Shown here piece by piece: positions 43,293 to 51,245 of a stretch of DNA of 58,511 nt. The position numbers were made by a program, and so were the translations under genes. Source of the stretch: Actinomycetes bacterium (GTDB taxonomy: Bacteria > Actinomycetota > Acidimicrobiia > Acidimicrobiales > Microtrichaceae); contig JAKOVA010000199.1 in NCBI GenBank assembly GCA_029782335.1, forward strand, positions 1 through 58,511. Reading direction: 5' to 3'. How positions within the stretch are numbered: position 1 is the first letter of the stretch; every line of letters begins with the position of its first letter. The notes under the pieces were generated by a model. The model was not told the DNA's origin. It saw nothing but the letters and a program-made list of their open reading frames with translations, and made no database searches.

Positions 43293-43753
43293 TGACCGGC
43301 CGGGCCCCGAGCGCGCTCCGAGGGCTCTGGGGGGCGCTGCTCGCTGCTCTCGTCGCGACGACGATCCTCCTCACCGGCGTTGCGCCGGCCGGTGCGGGCG
43401 TGGCGGCGGATCCCTCCACGACGCTCGCGCCGACGACCAGCCCGGCGGAGGGTGGGTCCTCGTTGCCGAGCGTGTCGACCGACGGCACGACCTCAACTCC
43501 AACGGGCCCCGTCGACGACCCTGCCCAGGACCGCCTCCGCTACATCATCTGGGGTCTCGTCGGCCTCGCGGTCGTGGTCGCGGTGGCCACGGTGATGCTG
43601 TGGCGTGCGACGAGCCCGAAACGTGCCGTGACCGTGTCGGTGATTCCGGTCGAGGGCGACGAGCAACGCCCGCCGATCCCGACCGGCACCCGGGTGGCAC
43701 CCGTCGCGCCCGACCCGCTGATGGCCCCGACACGCCCGCTCCCGCCGGAGTAG
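43289..43753 (+). CDS. small secreted or membrane-anchored protein
   Basis: 154 aa, start GTG 43289 or ATG 43292, overlapping the metY stop. A signal-like hydrophobic segment (LWGALLAALVATTILLTGVAPAGAG), a Thr/Ser/Pro-rich external region, a transmembrane helix (YIIWGLVGLAVVVAVATVMLW) and a cytoplasmic Pro-rich tail. No family recognised. It is co-oriented with metX-metY but nothing links it to methionine. Confidence 0.6.
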   Translation: MMTGRAPSALRGLWGALLAALVATTILLTGVAPAGAGVAADPSTTLAPTTSPAEGGSSLPSVSTDGTTSTPTGPVDDPAQDRLRYIIWGLVGLAVVVAVATVMLWRATSPKRAVTVSVIPVEGDEQRPPIPTGTRVAPVAPDPLMAPTRPLPPE

Positions 43754-43763
43754 GGAACGCACA

Positions 43764-43863
43764 ACGACGAGATTCGAACCCGGGAAATCGTTGGTGAGAA
43801 CGACGAAACCCCCCGCCCGTGGCAGGGGGTTTCGCATGGAGCGGACGACGAGATTCGAACCCG
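43764..43863. repeat. 19-bp direct repeat of the tRNA-Gly T-arm region
   Basis: ACGACGAGATTCGAACCCG occurs at 43764-43782 and again at 43845-43863, where it is the T-arm and acceptor part of tRNA-Gly. A second, 17-bp near-repeat (TCGTTGGTNAGAACGAC) lies at 43788-43804 and 43945-43961, on both sides of the tRNA. This looks like a local duplication or the scar of a past insertion at the tRNA 3' end. Confidence 0.7.
43804..43834 (-). terminator. intrinsic terminator of tRNA-Gly
   Basis: CGAAACCCCC (43804-43813) pairs perfectly with GGGGGTTTCG (43825-43834), with an inner GCC/GGC extension. On the minus strand it follows the tRNA 3' end directly. It may also stop plus-strand transcription from the metX operon. 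Confidence 0.75.
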
Positions 43864-43912
43864 CGACCCTCACCTTGGCAAGGTGATGCTCTACCAGCTG
43901 AGCTACGTCCGC
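43837..43912 (-). tRNA. tRNA-Gly (GCC)
   Basis: Minus strand cloverleaf: acceptor GCGGACG/CGTCCGC, D-arm GCTC...GAGC, anticodon stem TCACC/GGTGA with loop TTGCCAA (anticodon GCC), T-arm with TTCGAAT. Discriminator T and encoded CCA (43837-43839). 76 nt including CCA. Confidence 0.95.
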
Positions 43913-43951
43913 AGCGGAGGGGCAGTGTAGCAACTCCCCGGGGGTCGTTGG

Positions 43952-45043
43952 TCAGAACGACTGGTGGGTGGCCTGGGTCCGGGCCGCGGTGGCCATCTCG
44001 ACCGCCAACGAGACGTCGGGAATGCCCTCGAGGGTGATCATGTGCTCGCCGTCCTGAAAGGTCATCGACGCGCGGCCGTCGACGTGACGTCCGTAGACCG
44101 TGAGGGTCGGGCAGAGCGGGAACGTCTCGATCACGGGCTTCCAGCGGCGCTCACAGATCACCAGCACCCTCATCGTCGAGAGCACGGCGACGGTCGGCAT
44201 CCCGAGGGACCAGCCCTGGACGGTACCGATGACCCGTTCGTCGTGGCCGAGCAGCGCACCGGCGACAAGCAGCACCGGGGTTGCGTCCCGTTGTGCGTCG
44301 GGGCTCATCCGGGACACGGCGAGCTGGAGACCGTTGGGGTCGCCCGGAGGGACGTGCACAAGCGAACTCGACGTGGGCTGATAGGCGGGCGGGGGCGGGT
44401 AGCCGGGTTGACCGTAGGGAGGCTGCGGAGCGCCGTAGCCGGGCGGTGGAGCTCCGTAGGTGGGCGGTGGGGCGCCGTAGTTCGGCTGGGGAGTGCCGTA
44501 GTTCGGTTGGGGAGTGCCGTAGTTCGGCTGGGGGGCTCCGTAGCCGGGTGGCGGATAGGACGGCCGTGGCTGCTGATATGGCGGCGGGTAGCCGGCCCCC
44601 GAGTTGTACGTGGCGTACTGCGGTTCGCGAGGGGCCTCCGCCGTGTGTGGCGCCTCGTCCTCGTCGTCGTCGAGATCGAAGATCGAACCGAGCGGGGTGC
44701 CCACGCTCGTCCCGGCGGTGCCGTCGTCGACGATCGCGGCGTCGACGATGTCGCCATCCGCGCCGCGCCACGGCGGCGCAACGGGTGGAGCGACCCGCGG
44801 CGCGGCCTCCTGTGCTCCCGGCTGATGTCCGTTGGTGGGGCGGCCACGCTGGGCACCCGCACCTGTGCTCCACAGTCGAGCGCCGGAGGAGGATTCGGCG
44901 GCGGGGGAGTCGTCCCGTGACGGCGCCGCGAAGGTGGGTGCTGTCGAGAACATGCCGGCGGGCTCTGGATCTTGGACGGCACCGCAGATGCCGCAGCGTT
45001 CACCGGGCCCCGGATCGTTCCCGCAGTTGTAGCAGCGCGGCAT
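43952..45043 (-). other. nested, separately startable zinc-ribbon/PH-like protein (alternative product)
   Basis: Within the long permease frame, ATG 45043 has GGAGGA 4 nt upstream and would begin MPRCYNCGNDPGPGERC, a typical free N-terminus for a zinc-ribbon protein. The product would be 363 aa: zinc ribbon, disordered Ala/Pro region, acidic DLDDDEDE, YGAPQPN repeats and a PH-like C-terminal domain. It may be made from this internal start in addition to, or instead of, the fusion. Confidence 0.55.
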
Positions 45044-48010
45044 CTGTTCCTCCGTCCCGCCGGCCCCTCCGACGGAAGCACCTGTTTCAGCCGTCGAGGC
45101 GTCCGACGACATCGGCCCGCGCCGGCGCGCAGCGTGAGCACCGCTCAATCTACGGGATCGCCGGGCATCGCGGTATCGGCTGATCGCGCCGATCGCTGAG
45201 CGACCGGCGCCGTCGTCCTCGCCGAGGGCCTCCATCACCCCGGTGCGCGCTGCGGCGAGCGCCGGCAGCCAGGCGCCGAGCAGCCCGAGCGCGAGCGCGG
45301 CGATCACCGTGAGGGCGATCACCGCGAACGGCACGTCGAAGTGGCCGAGTCCGAGCGACGCGAGCGCGCGGACGGCGCCGAATGCCCCACCGACGCCGAC
45401 GATCGCGCCGAGGATCGAGCCGACGACCGACAACGCGAGCGCCTCGACCAACACGAGACGAATGACCTGCACCCGGTCCCCACCGACGGCACGAAGCAGG
45501 CCCAGCTCGCGGCGACGCTCGTTGACGCTCAACTGCAGCGTGTTCGCGACGCCGACGATCGCCAGCGCCACGGAGAAGAGCAGCATCCACTGGATGACCC
45601 GCTCGAAGCCGCGCAGCACCTCGGAACGACGATCGACGAGCTGGCGGGGTGGAACCACCGAGTCGACGCCGAAGGATCGCGCCAGTTCCCGCACCGCGGC
45701 ACTGCCCGGGCCCTCGCGACCCTGAACGAGATCGACGAGCGCGACATAGTCGATGCTCGAGGGGGTGAGCTCTTCGACCATCGACGTGTCGAGGATCGCG
45801 TCGCCGAGCAGCAACGACTCGTTGCGGTAGATGCCGGTGAGGCGGAGCGGTTGCAGCGCATTCGGGAAGATGAAGTCGATCTCCTCGCCCACTCGGAGGT
45901 GGTGACGTCGTGCGAGGGATGCGCTCACGAACACATCGCTCGCGCCGAGCCGCGGCGGCGGTGAGTCGATACCGAGCGACAGGACCCGCTGCACCGATGC
46001 GCCGTCGAGACCCGAGAGGCGGATCGCCTCACCGTCGACGGTGGCCGTGGAGCCAACGCGAAGCCCGGACACGGCGTCGACGTCGGGAAGGTCGCGGATG
46101 GCCTCAACGAGTCCCCCCGGGAGACCACCTCGGGTGAAGGTCTGGCTGTCGACGATCAGGTCGGCGCGCACGAGGCCACCAACCTGCGCGTCGACCGAGG
46201 AAACGAACGAGTTCGACAAGGTCGACAACCCGGCCACGACCGCGGTCGCCAGGAGCAACGCCGCGGTCGTCGCCGTCGCGCGCGAACGGGCGCGCCTCGA
46301 GCGCAGCGCGCTCAACGAGCGCATCGCGGTACTCCGACCGAGCAACAGGCGCGTGCAGATTCCGACGAGGCCGCCCAGGGCGAGGGGGAGGCACCACACG
46401 AGCAGGAACAACGCGGCGCCCACCGCCGCCCCGATCCCGACGCCGACCCCCGAGCGTGCGAGGGCCCATCCGCCGAGGCCCCCGAGCGACGCCCCAGCGG
46501 CCAGGGTGAGCGCCAGGCGTGCGACGGCGGGGAGCCGAGGCGCCGATCGGTCGTCGCTTCGTGTGAGGGCCGCGATCGGCGATGCGTGGGCAGCGTCACG
46601 GGCCGGCAACACTGCGGTGAGGATGGTGACGGCCATCCCGACCGCTGCGGAGGTCACCACCATCGACGTGCTGACCGCGGAGCCGGCAACGGGGATCGCG
46701 GTGCCGAGCGATCCGAGCGCAGACTCGATGCCACGCCCGACGAGCACCCCGAGGGGAATGCCCACCACGACTGCGCCGATTCCGACGACGGTCGCCTCGA
46801 TCGCGGCGCTGACCCACAGCTGTGCCGGGGAGGCCCCGACGAGGCGGAGCATCGCGAAGCCCTGGCGTCGCCGGGCGAAGAGCAGGGTGTTGGAGTTGGC
46901 GACGGTGAACGCTCCAACGACCACCGCCAGCGCCGCGAAGCCGAGCAGCAGGAGCCGGATCAGCTCGAAGCTCTTCGACATGATTGTGGCGCGATGACGC
47001 TCGTAGGTGTGGCCGTCGACGACGTCGACGGTCGGGGGCAGCAGCGTGTTGATCCCAGCGCGGACCTGATCGACGTCCGCGCCCGGCTCGAGGGCGATGC
47101 CGATGGAGTTGTCGTCGCTGGCTCGGTCGAAGAGTTCCCGGGCGGTTGCGTCGTCGAAGAGGACGAGTGAGGTCCCGGGGGGCAGGGTTCGGTCGGCCTG
47201 GCGGAACAAGGCAACGATCTCGAAGGGGCGCGGGTTGGACTTGGTGCTCACCACCACCCGGTCACCGACGCGGAGATTCGCCCGCCGGGCCGTGGCTTCG
47301 TCCAGTGCCGCCTCGTTGGGCCCGTGTGGGGGCCGACCGTCGCCCACGATCCGGTACGGGCTGAGGGCATCCGCGCTCGGCCAGTTGGCACCGATCGGCT
47401 GCTCGGTGAGTCCGAGTGGCACGACCGGCTCGAGGCGCTGGTTCAACACGACGGCCGTGTCCTCGATGCGGCCGGCGACCGCGGCGACGCCCGGCACCGT
47501 CTCGATCATGCCGACGAGGCCGTGGGGGACGAGTTGACGTGTCTGCTCGAGGGGGGTGTCGACCGCGATCGCCCCCTCGACGACGAGGTCTGATCGCTCC
47601 GTGCCGATCCCCGCGAGATCGTCGAGACCGTTGGAGACCCTGCCGAGCAACGACAGTGAGCCGGCGAGGTACGCGACGCCGAGCGCGACGACCGCGGTGG
47701 AGAGCGCGACGCGGCGTCGCTGGCGGACCAGGGTCGCGAGGATGCGGCTGATGCCGAGGAGCCGGGAGCGTTCGGTTTCGGTCGCCCGCGGCGGCACCGT
47801 CCGAAAGACGCGCGGGCGGTCGGGCGAGGGGTCTGGCGTGGCGCCGAGGTCTTCGGAGAGCTCCCACGGCGGGGGCGGCGGCGCCGCGGCGGCCTTCGGC
47901 GGCGGCTCGGCAGGAGCAGCAGGGCGGTCGGACGCGTCGCGAGGCGCGAGGAGGTCGGAGAGGGCGACGCCGATCTGGTCGGCTGCGAGGTCCGGGTCGG
48001 GGACGGTCAT
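43952..48010 (-). CDS. FtsX/MacB-type permease fused in frame to a zinc-ribbon/PH-like protein
   Basis: 1352 aa from ATG 48010. Residues 1-100: cytoplasmic, Pro/Ala-rich. Then membrane helix (STAVVALGVAYLAGSLSLL), an external MacB-like domain, an FtsX domain (LIRLLLLGFAALAVVVGAFTVANSN, GFAMLRLVGASPAQL), a second external domain and second FtsX domain (NERRRELGLLRAVGGDRVQVIRLVLVEAL) ending near residue 940. No stop follows: the frame continues into a zinc ribbon (Cys-x2-Cys ... Cys-x2-Cys near residues 992-1006), a YGAPQPN-repeat linker and a C-terminal PH-like domain (VIGTVQGWSLGMPTVAVLSTMRVLVI). FtsX proteins normally need an ABC ATPase; none is nearby. The join may be a real fusion or two overlapping products. 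Confidence 0.8.
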   Translation of the reverse strand: MTVPDPDLAADQIGVALSDLLAPRDASDRPAAPAEPPPKAAAAPPPPPWELSEDLGATPDPSPDRPRVFRTVPPRATETERSRLLGISRILATLVRQRRRVALSTAVVALGVAYLAGSLSLLGRVSNGLDDLAGIGTERSDLVVEGAIAVDTPLEQTRQLVPHGLVGMIETVPGVAAVAGRIEDTAVVLNQRLEPVVPLGLTEQPIGANWPSADALSPYRIVGDGRPPHGPNEAALDEATARRANLRVGDRVVVSTKSNPRPFEIVALFRQADRTLPPGTSLVLFDDATARELFDRASDDNSIGIALEPGADVDQVRAGINTLLPPTVDVVDGHTYERHRATIMSKSFELIRLLLLGFAALAVVVGAFTVANSNTLLFARRRQGFAMLRLVGASPAQLWVSAAIEATVVGIGAVVVGIPLGVLVGRGIESALGSLGTAIPVAGSAVSTSMVVTSAAVGMAVTILTAVLPARDAAHASPIAALTRSDDRSAPRLPAVARLALTLAAGASLGGLGGWALARSGVGVGIGAAVGAALFLLVWCLPLALGGLVGICTRLLLGRSTAMRSLSALRSRRARSRATATTAALLLATAVVAGLSTLSNSFVSSVDAQVGGLVRADLIVDSQTFTRGGLPGGLVEAIRDLPDVDAVSGLRVGSTATVDGEAIRLSGLDGASVQRVLSLGIDSPPPRLGASDVFVSASLARRHHLRVGEEIDFIFPNALQPLRLTGIYRNESLLLGDAILDTSMVEELTPSSIDYVALVDLVQGREGPGSAAVRELARSFGVDSVVPPRQLVDRRSEVLRGFERVIQWMLLFSVALAIVGVANTLQLSVNERRRELGLLRAVGGDRVQVIRLVLVEALALSVVGSILGAIVGVGGAFGAVRALASLGLGHFDVPFAVIALTVIAALALGLLGAWLPALAAARTGVMEALGEDDGAGRSAIGAISRYRDARRSRRLSGAHAARRRGPMSSDASTAETGASVGGAGGTEEQMPRCYNCGNDPGPGERCGICGAVQDPEPAGMFSTAPTFAAPSRDDSPAAESSSGARLWSTGAGAQRGRPTNGHQPGAQEAAPRVAPPVAPPWRGADGDIVDAAIVDDGTAGTSVGTPLGSIFDLDDDEDEAPHTAEAPREPQYATYNSGAGYPPPYQQPRPSYPPPGYGAPQPNYGTPQPNYGTPQPNYGAPPPTYGAPPPGYGAPQPPYGQPGYPPPPAYQPTSSSLVHVPPGDPNGLQLAVSRMSPDAQRDATPVLLVAGALLGHDERVIGTVQGWSLGMPTVAVLSTMRVLVICERRWKPVIETFPLCPTLTVYGRHVDGRASMTFQDGEHMITLEGIPDVSLAVEMATAARTQATHQSF
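44474..44536 (-). repeat. 21-bp tandem repeat encoding the TPQPNYG heptapeptide
   Basis: Three copies of a 21-bp unit (plus strand GCCGTAGTTCGG then YTGGGGAGT) at 44474, 44495 and 44516; the third diverges at its end. It lies in the linker of the zinc-ribbon part. Near-identity at DNA level suggests slippage. Confidence 0.8.
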
Positions 48011-48135
48011 CGGTGGGTTCGGCGTGCCGCGGACGTCGTGGCCACGGCTCGGACCACCGCTGCACCGAACCGTCCAGCGTACCGATGCCCAGTTGGGTCG
48101 GAAGGGCATGCCGGTCCGCTAGCGTGTCGGGCTCC

Positions 48136-48206
48136 GGCGACGTGGCCGAGTGGTTAGGCAGAGGCCTGCAAAGCCTTGTACAGGGGTTCGATTCCCCTCG
48201 TCGCCT
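48136..48206 (+). tRNA. tRNA-Cys (GCA)
   Basis: Acceptor GGCGACG/CGTCGCC, anticodon stem GAGGC/GCCTT with loop CTGCAAA (anticodon GCA), T-arm CAGGGGTTCGATTCCCCTC with TTCGATT. Discriminator T48206; CCA is not encoded. 71 nt. TAGCGT at 48120-48125 is a likely -10. Confidence 0.95.
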
Positions 48207-48209
48207 CGC

Positions 48210-48794
48210 ATGGACCAAGACACAGCTGGGGCCCCCTGGGTTTCACCCGGGGGGCCCGGCTGGATCAGCGTCGCCCCGCTCGGCGGCGATCCGCCTCAAG
48301 CCCCCGCCGATTCGTCGCCCGTCGCACCGCGCGCTCGCGCGCAGCGCTGGGGAGCCGCGCTGATGCTGTTGTCCGGCGCCGCGATCGTGACCGGCTCGTT
48401 CCTCCCGTGGGTTCGTGCGGAGATCCGCGGACACGGCGTCCGGGTCGGCACCGGGTGGGAGAACGTGGCGGGTGACGTCGCGCACGGCCCGTGGTTCGTC
48501 CTCATTGGGGCCGTCGTGGTGTTCGCCGGACTCTTCGCGCTGCTCTCACGATCCTGGAAGGTGCGCTGGCTCGGAGCGGTGGGGGCGCTCGCAGCGACCG
48601 TGCTGGCGGTCACGGAAATGCTCGACATCACCTCACCAGGTCGAGGAGTGACCACCCACCTGCTGGCCGGGCCCTGGGTCATGCTCGCCGGTGGGCTGGT
48701 CGCGTTACTCGGGGCCGCTCTGATGCGTGAAAGGCGCGTTCAGCGCCGTGCTATAGTCAGCGACTCGACCGGGGCCGTTGGCGCAGTTGGCTAG
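48210..48794 (+). CDS. four-helix membrane protein between two tRNA genes
   Basis: 194 aa from ATG 48210, three bases after tRNA-Cys. A Pro/Gly-rich N-terminus of 50 residues is followed by four hydrophobic segments (ALMLLSGAAIVTGSFLPW, GPWFVLIGAVVVFAGLFALL, WLGAVGALAATVLAV, LAGPWVMLAGGLVALLGAAL). No family recognised. It must be translated from the tRNA-Cys transcript or an internal promoter. Its last 23 bp, including the TAG stop, lie inside tRNA-Val, and the TATAGT -10 of that tRNA (48752-48757) is within the coding sequence. Confidence 0.6.
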   Translation: MDQDTAGAPWVSPGGPGWISVAPLGGDPPQAPADSSPVAPRARAQRWGAALMLLSGAAIVTGSFLPWVRAEIRGHGVRVGTGWENVAGDVAHGPWFVLIGAVVVFAGLFALLSRSWKVRWLGAVGALAATVLAVTEMLDITSPGRGVTTHLLAGPWVMLAGGLVALLGAALMRERRVQRRAIVSDSTGAVGAVG

Positions 48795-48848
48795 CGCACC
48801 TGCATGACGCGCAGGGGGTCGGGGGTTCGAATCCCTCACGGCCCACCA
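48772..48848 (+). tRNA. tRNA-Val (GAC)
   Basis: Acceptor GGGCCGT/ACGGCCC, D-arm GCGC...GCGC, anticodon stem CCTGC/GCAGG with loop ATGACGC (anticodon GAC), T-arm with TTCGAAT, discriminator A and encoded CCA. 77 nt. TATAGT (48752-48757) lies 14 nt upstream. Confidence 0.95.
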
Positions 48849-50224
48849 CCCACGCTCTGGCAGCTCAGCAGGGTGTTGGAGCCGACCCCGCGGTTGATGG
48901 CGAATACGCAGACTTGATGGCGGCCGGGGGTGACGCCCTCGATGCGGGTCCAGTAGCCGTGTGCTGCTCCGTAGCCGGGGAACGCCGTGGCGATATCGGG
49001 ACGAGACCCCACCGCAGCACCGAGGTTGCGGCCCACTCCGTCGACATACACGTGCACTTCGGGGCTCGCCACCGTGTCGGGATCCAACGCCCAGCCACCC
49101 AACTCGATCCGCCCGTCGGGCAGCCCCACCACCGCATCCACCCGACCAACCGGATCACCACCCGGCACCACCACACTGCGACACCCCAGCAGGGTGTTGG
49201 TTCCGTAGCCCTCGTTGATGCCGAAGGCACACACCTGGTGGGTGCCGGGCGCGAAACCGCCACGGCTCCACGCGAACCCGTGGCTCCCGCCGAACTGTCC
49301 GTAGGCAGCCGCGATGTCCGGACGGGCAGCGGACGCTTTGCCGAGGTCGAAACCCTGACCGTCGACGTAGACGTGCACCGAGATCGGCCCAGGGCGGTCG
49401 GGGTCGATCGTCCAGCCCGTGAGGTTCAGGTAGCCGTCGGGGCCCCCGCCCGCGGAGTCGAAGGATCCGAAGGGGCTGCCGGCGTTCGGGTTTGTCGAGG
49501 GCCCGGCAAGGGCGAGGAGGTTCGACTCGGCACAGCAGTAGGTGTTGAGGTCGACCGCGGACTGGATGCCCGGAACCGATCCGGTGGAGGAGCGCTGCCA
49601 GAACGTCCAGGTGAGAAAGCCGTTGGGAATCTGGCCGGGCGTTTGGCCCGTGACGTAGCGGGCGAACCACAACCGATACGCAGCGAACGCGTTGGAGCCA
49701 CCCACCTGCACGTTCCAGAAGCTGAGGCCCGTGTAGATGATCGGCCGGCGGCCGGTGAGCCGCTCGACCTCGGTGAGCCACGCGCCGATCCAGGCGGCCA
49801 TCTGGGCGGGGGACAGGCCGTTGGTGGCCTCGACGTCGAGCACCGGCGGCAGGTCGTGTGGGCCTTGCATCGAGCCCGTGACGGCAACGAAGTCTCGAGC
49901 CTGACGCTCCGGCGAGCCACCCTCGAGGGACGGCTGTGCGTAGTGGTATGCGCCGCGAAGCAGACCTGCTCGCTCCGATGCGTCCCAATCGCCGGCGAAG
50001 TACGGGTTGGTGTAAGGCGCCTGGGTGGCGGTGGGCCCCTCGGTTGCCTTGATGAAGACGAAGCGCTGGCCCGACTGACGTACCGCGTTCCAGTCGATCG
50101 CTGCGCCGTTGGGGTGCTGCCAGCGGGACACGTCGATGCCGTCGATTGCACCCGCGGGGCCCGCCGCGGCAACGGCGAGCAGGCCGGCGACAGCGATCGC
50201 GGCGAGGGTTCTCGGAGCGCGCAT
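48836..50224 (-). CDS. secreted GH25 (lysozyme-type) muramidase with two C-terminal repeats
   Basis: 462 aa from ATG 50224, 8 nt after minus-strand TAGCCT (50233-50238). Sec signal peptide RTLAAIAVAGLLAVAAAGPAGA. The GH25 domain (about 27-235) has DGIDVSRWQHP, FVFIKATEG, AYHYAQPS and the catalytic DVEATNG, so it should cleave peptidoglycan glycan strands. Two tandem repeats of about 95 residues follow (GYLNLTGWTIDPDRPGPISVHVYVDG and GRIELGGWALDPDTVASPEVHVYVDG), probably a wall-binding module. The stop lies inside tRNA-Val, overlapping it by 13 bp. Confidence 0.9.
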   Translation of the reverse strand: MRAPRTLAAIAVAGLLAVAAAGPAGAIDGIDVSRWQHPNGAAIDWNAVRQSGQRFVFIKATEGPTATQAPYTNPYFAGDWDASERAGLLRGAYHYAQPSLEGGSPERQARDFVAVTGSMQGPHDLPPVLDVEATNGLSPAQMAAWIGAWLTEVERLTGRRPIIYTGLSFWNVQVGGSNAFAAYRLWFARYVTGQTPGQIPNGFLTWTFWQRSSTGSVPGIQSAVDLNTYCCAESNLLALAGPSTNPNAGSPFGSFDSAGGGPDGYLNLTGWTIDPDRPGPISVHVYVDGQGFDLGKASAARPDIAAAYGQFGGSHGFAWSRGGFAPGTHQVCAFGINEGYGTNTLLGCRSVVVPGGDPVGRVDAVVGLPDGRIELGGWALDPDTVASPEVHVYVDGVGRNLGAAVGSRPDIATAFPGYGAAHGYWTRIEGVTPGRHQVCVFAINRGVGSNTLLSCQSVGGGP

Positions 50225-50304
50225 GGCAACGGAGGCTATCGACCTGCCCCGATAGCGAAGCCTCGGGACCCGCGGCGCGACTCGGGCGCGACCAAGCTGT
50301 CGGG

Positions 50305-51243
50305 GTGAACCACGAGCACGACGACGGCCACCCCGATCCCGACGACGACAGCTTCGGCTATGACGAGTTCGCCTACTTCGCCGAGAACTGTGCCGAGTTG
50401 GGCATTGCGGTCCCGCCCCCCGACGAGCTGGCCGTCACTCGGGTGTCGCATCGCGGAAGCGATGGCCACGCGATCTCCGCGCTGCGCTGGGGGCGGGAGA
50501 CGTCCCGGATCGTGTTGCTGCACGGCGGCGCCCAGAACGCTCACACGTGGGACTCGGTGCTCCTCGCGATGGGCCGCCCGCCCGCACTCGCCGTCGACCT
50601 GCCCGGTCACGGCCACAGCGACCACCGTGACGACGGCCGCTACGACCCCCGGCACAACGCGGACCGCGTCGCCGAGTTCCTCCGGAACACGGTGTCGGAT
50701 CCGGTGCTGCTCGTCGGCATGTCCCTCGGCGGGCTCACCGCAACGGCCCTCGCTGCGTCGCACCCCGAGTTGGTCCGGCGTCTGGTCACCGTCGATGTCA
50801 CCCCCGGGGTCGATCGCGACAAGGCGGCGGAGGTCGTGGCGTTCATCGCGGGGCCCCAGACCTTCCCCACCTTCGGGGAGATCTTCGCGAGGACCGTCGA
50901 GTTCAACCCGACGCGCTCGGCCAGCTCGCTGCGCCGGGGGATCCTCCACAACGCCCACCGGCGGCCGGATGGGTCGTGGGAGTGGAACTACGACCGCCGC
51001 CAGCTCGAGGGTGTCGCGCTGCCGCTGGCGGGGTCGTTGTGGGACGACGTCTCGGCGACGACGTGTCCGATGTTGTTGGTTCGTGGGGGTGTGTCACCGG
51101 TGGTCGATGACGCGGACGTGGCCGAGTTGGTTCGACGCCGTCCCGACGCGCGGATCATCACGGTCGACGGCGCCGGCCACTCGGTTCAGGGGGACCGCCC
51201 CGCCGTCCTCGCGGAACTCCTCGCCGCGGAGCTCGATGCCTGA
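50305..51243 (+). CDS. alpha/beta hydrolase
   Basis: 312 aa from GTG 50305, 6 nt after CAAGCT. An acidic N-terminus (HEHDDGHPDPDDD) precedes the fold: LLHGGAQNAHTWD (oxyanion region), DLPGHGHSDH, nucleophile Ser in LVGMSLGGLTATALA, and the catalytic His in DGAGHSVQGDRP. Substrate unknown; the sequence resembles many actinobacterial esterase/epoxide-hydrolase-like proteins. It ends 2 bp from the convergent citrate synthase gene. Confidence 0.87.
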   Translation: MNHEHDDGHPDPDDDSFGYDEFAYFAENCAELGIAVPPPDELAVTRVSHRGSDGHAISALRWGRETSRIVLLHGGAQNAHTWDSVLLAMGRPPALAVDLPGHGHSDHRDDGRYDPRHNADRVAEFLRNTVSDPVLLVGMSLGGLTATALAASHPELVRRLVTVDVTPGVDRDKAAEVVAFIAGPQTFPTFGEIFARTVEFNPTRSASSLRRGILHNAHRRPDGSWEWNYDRRQLEGVALPLAGSLWDDVSATTCPMLLVRGGVSPVVDDADVAELVRRRPDARIITVDGAGHSVQGDRPAVLAELLAAELDA

Positions 51244-51245
51244 GC

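Noticed and set aside
44305-45141. 278-aa minus-strand frame with a TAGATT hexamer upstream
   Set aside because: It is a frame shadow of the zinc-ribbon/PH-like coding region; composition is Arg/Pro/Thr-rich with no domain.
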